Source of the DNA: Setomelanomma holmii | Lineage: Eukaryota > Ascomycota > Dothideomycetes > Pleosporales > Phaeosphaeriaceae | DNA: 64,000 bases | Reading direction: 5' to 3' | Assembly (NCBI GenBank): GCA_010015745.1 | Contig: ML978159.1 | Coordinates: 248,001 to 312,000, forward strand | Shown: one piece after another, positions 45,647 to 55,211 of the stretch | How positions within the stretch are numbered: position 1 is the first letter of the stretch | Layout of the letters: each line of letters starts with the position of its first letter | The notes under the pieces: model-generated | Told to the model about the DNA's origin: nothing | Database searches by the model: none | Seen by the model: only the letters and a program-made list of their open reading frames with translations | Made by a program: the position numbers and the translations under genes

Positions 45647-47464
45647 TCACTTCTTCCCTAAACTCTCCTGCACCTCCTTAACCTCCTGCTTCACCACCGC
45701 CCCCAGATCAACCGTCTTCCCATCCACATTCGCCTTTTCCTGCACTCCCTCTGCCCCAGCACGCTCCCTCACACCCGTCGCGCGCAGATACCCCGCAACA
45801 CCCATCCCCACGGCCATCCCGCCAAAATGACTCGCATGATCCATTGTCGCATTCTTCTTCCGCCACGCCGTGCGTATTTCCAGCAGCACAAACGCCGCGA
45901 ACAGCATTTTCGGCCAGAAACTCACCTCCTGGTCTTTGACAAACGGAATCTTGAGTTTCTCCTGATCTGTCAATAAGCAGTATAGTGCTGAAATGCCCCA
46001 GATGGCTGCGCTCGCGCCGACGGAATGCGCTGCGATGTTTCCGCGCCCGAGATTGGCCCAGTATAATGATGCGAGGGTGCCGATTGCGCCGGCGGAAATG
46101 TAGGTTCCGATAAATGTCCCGCGGCCTACGAGGTCGTGGCAGACGGGCCCGACGAGGCATAGCATCATCATGTTGGCGAGCAGATGCTCGTATTGCACGT
46201 GGCTGAATACGTTGAGGATGGATTGTACGGCGCGCGGGTACCCGGGGACGTGCATGAAGTAGCGGGTCATGAAGGGCCAGAGGGGCATGACGCGCCATGC
46301 GAGTGCGATCGCGCCGTTGGCGACGAGCAGGGCGCCGATGGTGGCGGTTGTGGGGGAGAGGTCGGGGAAGAGGCGGTATGAGGGCGAGGGTGGGAGGTAA
46401 TAGTGTGCGAAGCCGTAGGAAAGGAGGACGGTGACGAGGACAAAGGCGGACATTGGGTAGAGGCGTTGGGCCTTCGAGGCGTTAGTTTATGCAACGATAG
46501 TGAGGTAGAGATGGCGTACCAAAGTGGTCTTGGAGAGCATCTCGTCGATATCCTTGAAGCCAGTCTGAGATTGCTGCTGGTATCTCTCTGCTTCTTCTTT
46601 GCGCCTGCTGACTTGCTCTCGGCCAAAGACGTCGACATACGTGGTCTGTCCAGGCTTCATGAGCTGTGTGCCAGTCGGTGTGCGTACCCACTCTCCGCTT
46701 GCGAGCTGCTCCTCCATTTCCACCTCCCTCTGCTCCTTTTCTTCTGCTTTGCGAGTGACTTCTTCCAAGCGCTGCCTCCGCTTCTCCTCAATATTGCGCT
46801 CGAATTGCGACTTGCCGACATGCAGTATGCCAATCTTCTGGTTCTCTAGCTCCTGTTGTTGCCTTTCCCCCTCTTCCTTTTGCATCTGCTCACGATATGC
46901 CCTCGCAGGATCTTTGTACTTTGACTCTGTCTCTGGATCTGCTAGCCATAGCTCGTACTGTATCCGATTTGCTTCCTTCTCAGCCCAGTCTTCTGCCGCT
47001 CGTGCTTCGTCTATGGGGTACTTCTCTCGTAGCCACTCAAGCCCCTTCATTGCCATATCCCGGTTGATATGCGTGTACTGCTTTCCCAGGTTGTCAACGC
47101 CATAATCGGCGAGAGAGCCCGCTGTGCGCCGATGGTGTAGTATTCGTAGGACATTGTTGCCGTCCACAGCAGAAAGTTTGGGGCCAAAGATACGTCTTAT
47201 TGTCCCATCATCGACTCGACCGTTCGGTAGCGGCCCTATCCGTACTGTGCGCTTCGGAACGTGAGGTATTGTGGGATTTGGTGGCGTGTCTATGACTTTG
47301 GCGAAGCGACGCCGCGTGGCTGTAAATGCGCGGCATTGTGGTCGCGACGATTGATGTGTCTTGACGAGACATAGTATTGATGACCTTGATGTGTGCTCGA
47401 GCTGTGACTGTGAGGTGCACAACCGCCGCGCGAATGCGGCGCAAGATGGGCGGAGGAGGGACAT
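45647..47464 (-). CDS. Rhomboid-family membrane protein with long coiled N-terminus
   Basis: Exons 47464-46520 and 46471-45647 encode 589 aa. The 48-nt intron (46472-46519) is GTACGC...GAAG. The N-terminus looks mitochondrial (MSLLRPSCAAFARRL, further Arg/Ser-rich). A highly charged coiled coil (NIEEKRRQRLEEVTRKAEEKEQ) occupies the middle. The C-terminal 270 residues hold about six membrane segments of a rhomboid protease: HVQYEHLLANMMMLCLVGP, the catalytic Ser in GASAAIWG and the catalytic His in DHASHFGG. Both catalytic residues are present. This coiled-coil form is distinct from the canonical Pcp1/PARL protease, which has a short N-terminus, and its substrates are unknown. Confidence 0.88.
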
Positions 47465-47622
47465 TGAATCGCAAGGGGGGTTTTCGCAGCCAATTAATAT
47501 TGGGGGGAGCACGGCGTCTGGTTATTGAGAGATTGCCATGCTGCTGCTCATCACACTAAAGCAGGGACCGCGGTCTTGGTGAAGTTTGCTTTACGTGAAC
47601 ATCATGATGCTCGTTGCCCAAA

Positions 47623-47957
47623 ATGTTCGGCATCTCGGGAGAGCGCACTGACCATCTAGCTCCCGTTCAACGCTACTCATACAGCACTCAAGCATCTCGG
47701 CTTACCTGGTGTGACTCTATTCGGGTCTTTGATCACTTGGATGTTACAAGCATGCTCTATCTTAAACGGTAAGCAATAAGGGGTCGTTATACCGCTACGG
47801 ACCTTCTCCGACGTAGTCCTCTAGAATTTACCAAGCCAACTCAATGCACAACAAGCTCCCGGTCTTGAAGGGGCAAACATTATCGACGAAGCCGTTATGT
47901 TGGAAGCCGGAAAGTAGCGAGCTATGTGCTCATAGAAAGGACGGTCGTAAAGGCTGA
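47623..47957 (+). other. Possible small spliced gene or relic (unrecognised)
   Basis: An ATG at 47623 opens MFGISGERTDHLAPVQRYS. The donor AAACG|GTAAGC at 47769 and acceptor CTCTAG at 47824 give a 56-nt intron, and the second exon ends at TGA 47955-47957 (92 aa in total). Both exons read as non-repetitive protein. A second, overlapping frame (to 48117, Lys/Glu-rich end) also looks coding, suggesting a frameshift and a longer ancestral gene. There is no family match. Confidence 0.3.
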
Positions 47958-48502
47958 CGCAGCGTTCGAGCAACAGGAAGTTCTTCTCACTGCCTACAAA
48001 GGATACTCAGAGCGGCACATATCATTCAGAGATCAGGATGAGAAAAAGAAAGAAAAAAAGGCGATCGCCCGATTGAAGAAAGACATGGAAATCTTTTGGC
48101 GTACTTTGGGTTCTTGATCAGCGAACAGTGTTCCACGTCTTCTTTCCTCAGGTTGCCGTTGTGACGAGCAGTCAATCATTTTGTTGATAGATCATATAGT
48201 CATGGCTTTCACCGAGCATATGCCTCTAGTCATGGCAGCTGCTGGTTAAGGTCGCGGAACGATGGGAGAGAGCATCTGTCACGTGGTACCCGGAATCACG
48301 ACGATAGTAAGAGGCAGCAACGTTCGCAAAGGGGCCGCTTTCCTATGTCATTGGAAGCATCGATACGCCATCTTGACTTCCCCCGTAAACACTTCTCTTC
48401 GCTTGGTTCAGTCTTATTCACCAACATTAATAGCACTCAAAACCGCACCATACGCACATCTCGTCCTGTCTATTCCCATCACTCTCAACATCGCCAGCAA
48501 CA
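47958..48502. other. Spacer with a possible coding tail
   Basis: The stretch to 48117 holds the Lys/Glu-rich frame mentioned for the preceding feature. The rest looks like promoter and CA-rich leader of the next gene. Confidence 0.45.
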
Positions 48503-48997
48503 ATGTATCGCTTCATCCAGCTCTTCCGTCGCCCTCTCGCACCAGCTCTTCTCGTCATTCACCAGCGCTACACGAAGCGACATCATCTCCATACCAAGTC
48601 CTCAATGCCCGGCATCTCGGATATTACGGTCCTGAGCGTAGCAGCCCTCACTTTCGTTGCCGGCTGCTTCATGGGCGCCAAGGTCAACGACAGAAAGCAC
48701 ACAACGGCGACTCCGGTTGCTCAACGAATATCCAGCGGATCAATGCTGGTCCCGGACACGCAACTAAGTCTAGCACTGCAGGAACAGAGGGAGGAACTTG
48801 AGGTGCAGAGGAAGATGATCGAATATTACAGGAGTGGACTCCAGGCGCAGCAGCGATACACTTCGGCACAAGAAGGAGCCATGAAGTCGATAACCATGCT
48901 TAACACGAAGTTGGCCCAAGACTTGGAAAAGACTCGGAGGGAGTTGAGGGGAAAGGAAAGCAGGCCTCAGACCATGGATCGAGGCTCAGAACCGTAG
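48503..48997 (+). CDS. Hypothetical mitochondrial-type protein with one membrane helix and a coiled coil
   Basis: This 164 aa intronless ORF has a good start context (CAACAATGT). The N-terminus is basic and hydrophobic (MYRFIQLFRRPLAPALLVI), as in mitochondrial presequences. One membrane helix follows (TVLSVAALTFVAGCFMGA, about residues 42-59). A predicted coiled coil (ALQEQREELEVQRKMIEYY) and a basic tail complete it. I do not recognise the family. The leader before the ATG is CA-rich like other expressed genes in the window. Confidence 0.55.
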   Translation: MYRFIQLFRRPLAPALLVIHQRYTKRHHLHTKSSMPGISDITVLSVAALTFVAGCFMGAKVNDRKHTTATPVAQRISSGSMLVPDTQLSLALQEQREELEVQRKMIEYYRSGLQAQQRYTSAQEGAMKSITMLNTKLAQDLEKTRRELRGKESRPQTMDRGSEP

Positions 48998-49369
48998 TTC
49001 TGGGTCGAGTGAGTGAGTGCACACTCCTAACGCTAGTAGATCCACGCCCGCTGATGGCGATTCCAGGTTCGAAGATGAGGTCAATTGGTTTCCGTGTTTC
49101 CTTTGGACAGTGCGTTGACCAGTCGGACTTGGTGGGTAGCCCAAGTTCACAGTGTATCACTCAGGCAGACAGCAATCACTAGCAGTCGCGAATCGATCAT
49201 TGCTGGCAATTGACAATGTTCTATCTAGTGAACGTTTGCCTGCCTATGCCCTTCTGCATATATCGGCATGAAGCTCTTCCTATCAGCACCACTTCTACCG
49301 TGCAACCACATTCACAATTACGACTTAAATCACAACTTGATCATCCACTCCAACGAGACAGCAACATAC
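48998..49369. other. Short spacer
   Basis: No gene is seen. Confidence 0.5.
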
Positions 49370-49711
49370 ATGATGTTCAGACAGCTTCGCCTCCCTATCA
49401 CATGCACCACTCTCCGCTATGGACACTCCCTCCTCAACCCCGTCAAAAATGCGCCCATTCCCTCTCGTTCTCTTCGCACTACACACCGCACTATCTTCCC
49501 GCGTGTCAATAAGTCCCTCATCATCGCCGAGCTACTTCTGACAGCGGGTGGTGCAATGACACTTGCAAGCGAGGACGTGGTGTCTGTGGGCTGGAAAGGC
49601 GTGAACTTCTGGGAGAAAAAGGATAACGGGATTGTCGTTGGAGGACCGGGTGGGAAGGTGGTGTTGGAGAAGGTTGAGGGGAAGTGGAAGGTTCGTGTTG
49701 AGCGAGGTTAG
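49370..49711 (+). CDS. Small hypothetical protein, probably mitochondrial (113 aa)
   Basis: From ATG 49370 (a second ATG follows at once) the N-terminus is Arg/Thr-rich with no acidic residues for about 45 positions (FRQLRLPITCTTLRYGHS), as in a presequence. A hydrophobic segment (SLIIAELLLTAGGAMTLA) and a Gly/Lys-rich end (GIVVGGPGGKVVLEKVEGK) follow. An upstream in-frame ATG at 49268 would add 34 residues that look like leader. No family is recognised. Confidence 0.5.
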   Translation: MMFRQLRLPITCTTLRYGHSLLNPVKNAPIPSRSLRTTHRTIFPRVNKSLIIAELLLTAGGAMTLASEDVVSVGWKGVNFWEKKDNGIVVGGPGGKVVLEKVEGKWKVRVERG

Positions 49712-49857
49712 CCTAGATGAAGGAAGGAGGGACGAGAAAGATGGCGCAAAAGGGCGTGGTATAGGATTCGTCTAGATGAAACCGGGTCGATACCCTTTCT
49801 GTAAAGATAGCTAGCCTATAGCAAGCTCGTTGAGCAAAACGAACTCTCACATTAAGC

Positions 49858-51415
49858 CTAATGTTTGGTTTCTGACTTTTGTCCTAGGCCTCCTTCCGCC
49901 GTGCTGTCTTTCTCAATACCATCGTTGGCAGGCGCCATCTTCATCCTCTCAAACTCCTTCCGCATGTTATTGAACTCCTTGAAGCCTTGGAAGTACTTCC
50001 TCCTGAAGCCATTTAAGTCGCTCGCTCGTGTACCCTTCTCGTACTCTTTCGTGGCAATCTCAAGTGCGCCTTTTGGTATCTCCGATTCCTTCAGTCGTCG
50101 ATACGTAAGCAGTCTTCGCGACCACTTGTTGAATGCCTGCACGCACACGGATTCGAGCTGTAAGCATGGGTGAGATGGAATGACGAGTTCGGTGTCTTCG
50201 TCGTTGGCGGTGGGCATCCACATGCTGAGCCTGCCATTTTCGACCAAAGTAGCGACAGCGAACGCGAGTATATCATCGAGAAGTGCTATGAATGAGTAGG
50301 GTCGTTTGGGTGGGATGTAGCCTGGTATTTTGTACTGATCTTCGTGGGATTGTCGCTCATTTTCGAGGAGTGCTTGTCTTGATCCGAGAACTTTGAGGCC
50401 TTCGCGGATACCATAGGGCGGGTCGCAGACTATGCCGTCTAGAAAGCCTCCACTGGCGCTTGAGGCTGACACAGGTACTCGAAGAGGAGTGTTGGTGAGG
50501 TCGGAGACGAAGCCGCCGAGGTAACTTGATGTCAGACCATACTGCTTGAAGTTTCCGACCACGTCCATCTTTCCTGTCTGACCTCTCCGTGCGCTACCGC
50601 CAGTCCCTCTAATCGTGCGACCATCGATATCGCTGCCGAACACCACTGCACCAAAGTGAGCGCAGGCGATCGGAAAGCCACCAGTACCCATGAATGGGTC
50701 GTAGAAGAGCTTTCCAGGTGTCACTTGTGCGATGTTGGCGGTAAGAAGAGTCAGTTCAGCGTCCATGGAAGTGGTGCTGATGTAATGTCGCTTCTTCAAA
50801 TCGTAGACTTTCTTCGCTTCATTACGCCCTGACTCTGCAACTAAGCGCCCAAAGTACAAAAACTTAGGCGTCGGCACATCCAGGTCATAGTCTTCAAAGA
50901 TGCGAAATGCAACATCAGGATTGCGCATTCGTGGTGGTCCTTGGAAGTCGAGGTAAGAGAAAGACTCGATGATGTCGCGTTGCTCAGCAGCCAATTTTCC
51001 GCCGCGATAGCCTTCTACTGTGAAGCGAAAGGATGATTGCTCGTATTGACTCCATCTTGAGGCCGAAATGCTTTTGACTGATTTATGGAGCTCGTCGTAT
51101 GTGGCGCCTTGGCCCCAGAGCTCGTAGACGCCTTGAGCCAAGATGCTTCGAGAGATAATAGATCTCGCTGCAGAGTCTGAGGGCAAGTCTACAAGACAGT
51201 ATGGTGACTGCGCAATATTAGCGATGCGATTCAATACAAGAAGTGTGCTAAGTTCTAAAACTTGAAGAGATGCACTGTGGCTTGGTGAAACTACCTACAT
51301 CTTCATCGTACGTTAAGAACTCTAGTCCAACATCATACAAGTCCGCTAGAGCCCTTAGCTCGACCTTTCGGAAACTTTCGTGCGCTTGCGCGAGCCTCAC
51401 AAGATATGTTGGCAT
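49858..51415 (-). CDS. TRM11: tRNA (guanine-10-N2)-methyltransferase catalytic subunit Trm11
   Basis: Exons 51415-51299 and 51207-49858 encode 488 aa. The intron (51208-51298) is GTAGGT...GCAG, and exon 1 supplies the family start (MPTYLVRLAQAHESFRKVE). The THUMP-related N-terminal domain is followed by FGRLVAESGRNEAKKVYDLKKRHYISTTSMDAEL. The methyltransferase motif I region is FYDPFMGTGGFPIACAHFG. Motif IV is CDPPYGIREG, the catalytic loop of N2-guanine methyltransferases. With Trm112, Trm11 makes m2G10 in tRNAs in the cytoplasm. The C-terminus is Lys/Glu-rich. Confidence 0.94.
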
Positions 51416-51609
51416 GGCCAGCTCTGGATGTGGGTGAAGTAGGAACGTAACTGACTAGGAAGCGGCGTATCCTGACTCAGTCTGGTATAGGCATTGTCAG
51501 TAGTAAGCAGGGGTTGTTGGCTGCTTTGTGGCTCCTTATGGTGCAGGAGTCATGAGCAAACTGGAAGGGCAGAAAACGGTGGGCTATTTGCGTTGGGCCA
51601 CGATTGGCT

Positions 51610-53230
51610 CGCTAAAGTGACAGGGTTGCACTTCGCACCTCACCCCAAGTCCAACCGTTCAGTTTCTGGACGCCAGACTCAATCATATGTCCTGAAGACC
51701 TTGACGGCCTCGTCAATTACTACCTGCCACTCCTGGCCATCTTTAGCAAATGCCTATGTTTGGCGTTCACTATAGACCCAAAGGATGCGCAAGCTACATG
51801 GAACGACGTTCCAGCGATGGCTAATGTTATGTATCTCCCATATGAGTTGCGGTCGAGCCTCAGCACCCAACTTCCGGCCTTCTTCGGTTCAACCCTGCTA
51901 GCGATTTCTTTCCACAGCAAACAGGACGATACCTTCACTGAGCTCAAAGCCTCGGCAATTGCCTGGTGTCGTAAACATGCGCTTGAAGAGGCACTTGAGA
52001 AACTTCGTCCGGGAAGCACTTTTCTAACGGTCCCTGTAGGTGATGTACAATTAGCTGGAATTATCCAGGCAAGCTCCACCGGCGATTGAACGATCTCCTC
52101 GTGGGCACGGGGCAGTCTAAGGACCAGGACCCCGTCAAGAAGCCGCTGCCAGATAGCATCTTCGATGGCACAAAGACCATGAAGGACTCACTCATACAGG
52201 GACTGAAGGGGAAGGTTGTAGCTCTTCACGCTAGGTGGTTCATCTTCGATCCATCAACACGATCGACACTGCAAGCGCGTCTCAAGCGAGTCATTGAGCT
52301 ACGTTTTGCGGACGACTATGACCCTGACAGCATCGATGTCGTTCAGTCTTGGCAGAATCTCCTGAGCCACTACATCACCCCTCAAGTTGGTGCAAACAAC
52401 GACCTAATAGTTGTGAGTTTGTCCGCGTCTCAACGAGCCACAAGGTATCAAGCAGCCACAGAAGTTCTGGAACGATCACAAGGATGATCTGTTCAAGAAG
52501 ATTGATTGGCTCAGAAGCCACGCTGAGCGTCCCCGAGCCTCAGAGCGCACCCCATTTGGGCAATGCGCAGAGACCTATCCGGTTGTCGGAGTTGGGTATG
52601 TCAGCCCTATTCGACTTAGTTAATTTCTTCACTGATTGCGAGTAGGCAATTTACTTCCCCTTCATGAGCAGACTTATGCACAACGTCCGAGGCTTCGCTC
52701 TCAATCCTCGAGGTATCGGGAAAACATCAATCTTCAATACGGAGGTCTTTTCGCTCGTTGCCCTACGGAAGATACCAGCGCATGATCCCAACAAGCCTAC
52801 TGAATACATCTCACGCGCGGACGATAAAGGCTGCTGCCGATACCCATGCTCGTTTTGCCGCATGATGATGCCAATGTTCGGTGTAGCTGCTTCGCTACCT
52901 TCGGACTACGACAAGGACATGGACGCCGCGGCCGTGGAACCTTACTGATATTGGGTACGACACCCACACGGACGACGGAATCGCGTTAACGGGAAGCTAT
53001 ATCAGGTAAACTCCAGGCTGACTGCCTTCGCGAAATGTGAGAAGACTCAGGAGATAGAAGACGAGGTGTTGAAGTTTACACTGGATACTATTTGCTACGT
53101 CACCGACTGCAGCGTGCCTTGGCAAAGGTATACTGAGACCTCTATCTTCGGAAGCTACCTCGTTATGATGTACCGGGCTGCGTGCTATTGGCGTTCTTGC
53201 CTCAATCTTCTTCCCTATACGACCATATAG
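51610..53230 (+). pseudogene. Large unrecognised gene relic with Cys-containing C-terminal part
   Basis: A series of coding-like stretches in changing frames covers this interval. They begin with ICPEDLDGLVNYYLPLLA and DPKDAQATWNDVPAMANVM (about 51670-52089). KKPLPDSIFDGTKTMKDSL and FDPSTRSTLQARLKRVIEL (to about 52420) follow, then KFWNDHKDDLFKKIDWLRS (about 52465-52570). The last parts are PRGIGKTSIFNTEVFSLVA and GCCRYPCSFCRMM (to 52948), then, past a TGA at 52946-52948, KLYQVNSRLTAFAKCEK to about 53230. Some frame changes may be introns, but several lack usable splice sites or phase. I read it as one decayed gene of about 480 codons of unknown family. Confidence 0.5.
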
Positions 53231-53573
53231 CCACAGCACCTTCCTCCACGAAAAACAGATGACTGAGGATATTCTCTACTATGCCTTCCATCGTCATGAA
53301 ACCGTCGGTCCACCTGGCATTGAACCTCAACAGCTCTCTTTCCCACGCGTCCCAAATGTAGAGCCGGCCTTTGGCATCACGAAGGATGAACTTGTCACCT
53401 CCGGACTCTCTAATTACCGGCCAAAGACCCTCACCTCTGTAGTCGTCTGAGAGATTAGGCCCGTTCTTGTCGAAATATATGTTCGGCTCCAAGTCATTTG
53501 GATCATTTGACCACGATATGTAGTCCATGTACTCGGCTGAGAGTCGGATGCATGATAGATCTTGATCAAATAG
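53202..53573 (-). pseudogene. Copy A of a three-member small unknown family
   Basis: The frame opens after a TAA and reads LSCIRLSAEYMDYISWSND, PNIYFDKNGPNLSDDY, PVIRESGGDKFILRDAKG, RLYIWD and FMTMEGIVENILSHL, ending at 53202. The first ATG is at 53528 (108 aa). It aligns along its length with copies B and C (shared pattern WSxxPxxL...YF...L...PVxRE...KFxLxDxKxRxYxWD). The N-terminal part before the conserved Trp-Ser has no good start, so it may be truncated. Family function is unknown. Confidence 0.55.
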
Positions 53574-53639
53574 TTATGGGTCCTGTGCACCTCAGTATTG
53601 GCTTGACTAAAGAGTCAACGTACTGGTCCAGGCGTCGAG

Positions 53640-54111
53640 TCGTCTTACCTCGTTGTTAATCTGTGGTGCACCATCAGCGGGATGTCAGTCTCGGAACACA
53701 GGCTCCATGTCCAGCTTCCCAAGCTCATGCAGTATCTAGTCCGCCTTTTCCTTGATCCATTCCCATCTTGTTGAATTCCTTGGACTTCACCCATTACAGG
53801 TAGCCATTCCTCTCATCATACATGCACCACCTATCCTTCTCATCCTTGAGCATAAATCGATACGGACTGCCCTTCTCTCTGAGCACAGGCTTCAGGTCAG
53901 ACACCTTGAATTCGCCGTCAAGGTGGAGCTTCTTGGGGCCAAAGTACGTTTCGAGCGCAAGATCGCCCGGGTCGATGGACCAGCATAGATCTTGAGTAAC
54001 GGGAAGCTGTACATAGAGCCCATCGGACTCTTCTTCCAAAACTTCGGTTGAGTCAGGCCCTTTAGAGAGAGGAACTAGCTGATGCGCCTCTATTTCGACT
54101 TGAGTCGACAC
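53640..54111 (-). pseudogene. Copy B of the small unknown family
   Basis: An ATG-initiated frame at 54111 (MSTQVEIEAHQLV) encodes the best-preserved core: DLCWSIDPGDLALETYF, LHLDGEFKVSDLKPVLRE, PYRFMLKDEKDRWCMYDE. It stops at TAA 53794-53796 where copy C continues with WVK. Beyond the stop the sequence can still be aligned to copy C (ILHELGKLDMEPVFRD, HPADGAPQINNE) but only with a frame change and two further stops. The alignment ends at a GTAAGA donor in the same place as the donor in copy C. It is either a shortened 105-aa protein or a relic. Confidence 0.55.
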
Positions 54112-54669
54112 GGACGGGGTATGGGAAGACTCGAAATTCTGCGCGCTGTGCAGGCTTTTTAGTGCCTTTGTACACGTGTGAATTACTTTCGACGCACAAC
54201 ACGCGCTTGGAGTGCTTGGCTCATCGACTTATATGAGGAAGGCTTTGAGGGTCGTTAGCGGAGAGTGTCGATGGCTGTCGCGAGAGAAGGGTGCGTGTCC
54301 CGAGAGAGAACCCGTGAAGTGAATATGATCAATGGTCCTGGCAAGATCGTGACTCAGACAGCCTGTCTTACAAAATTAATAATTGAAAGTTCTCCGCCTG
54401 GTAAGTTTTGTGGAGGAACGTCCGGGATATAGCTATGGTCACCCATGAAGAGGCTCAAAGCATGAGCGCGACCGACATAATCGGTGGGCATGGCATGACT
54501 GCCATTAGCCCCAATCCTGGAGACGAGAAAATTCTGGGTGTAGACGTAGGTTTGAGCTTGCACAAATGACGCCAGCGTGTGTTCGAAAATTTGCTTGACA
54601 GCATGAAGGACGATCAAGTTGTGGGGAGAGCAATGTCTTCCTTCCAACGCCGATTGCGCGCATCTTATC

Positions 54670-55126
54670 AACCTCAGCTCCCACTCAAATGACCATCAGA
54701 CAGGTCTCCGATTCCATTACAGCCTGCCGTACATCCACCTCGAACCCGAATACGCCGCTGCACTCTGCTGGTCCAATAAACCAGACGGCCTCGCCCTACA
54801 AACTTACTTCAATCTAGAGGATCCAAATCTCGACACTAACTACGCGATTGAAAGACTTGTTCTGTCCTACGGGAGGATGAGGCCTTGTACCGCTTTGTGT
54901 TGACAGACATAAAGGGCCGAGTGTACCTCTGGGACGAGGATGGTCATTTGTTGTGGGTGAAAGTGAGGAGGTCGAGAGCATGGCGACGATGGAGGAGAAG
55001 GTCGATTATGTAGTGTGTATGCTTGGTGGCTTGGACGTCGAGCCGGTATACAGGGGCTATGATCCTGCTGATGATTATGAGAGTCTGAAGGAGATGAGGC
55101 AGGTGAGATCAAAGTGGAGGATCTGA
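54670..55126 (+). pseudogene. Copy C of the small unknown family (frameshifted)
   Basis: On the opposite strand to copies A and B. The frame reads LPYIHLEPEYAAALCWSNK, PDGLALQTYFNLEDPNLDT, then shifts by one base near 54862 to VLREDEALYRFVLTDIKGR, VYLWDEDGHLLWVK. It shifts again near 54958 to ATMEEKVDYVVCMLGGLDV, EPVYRGYDPADDYESLKEM. A donor GTGAGA follows at about 55103, matching the donor position of copy B, with a possible acceptor at 55146. The two frame changes indicate a dead copy. This is the longest member (about 150 codons) and helps define the family. Confidence 0.6.
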
Positions 55127-55211
55127 TACAAGTCATGCTCTCGCAGTGGAGATTTGGCGGCAGGCTATCCAATCATGCGACGTCGGCTGCGGCTGAGTTG
55201 GGTGCCATCTT

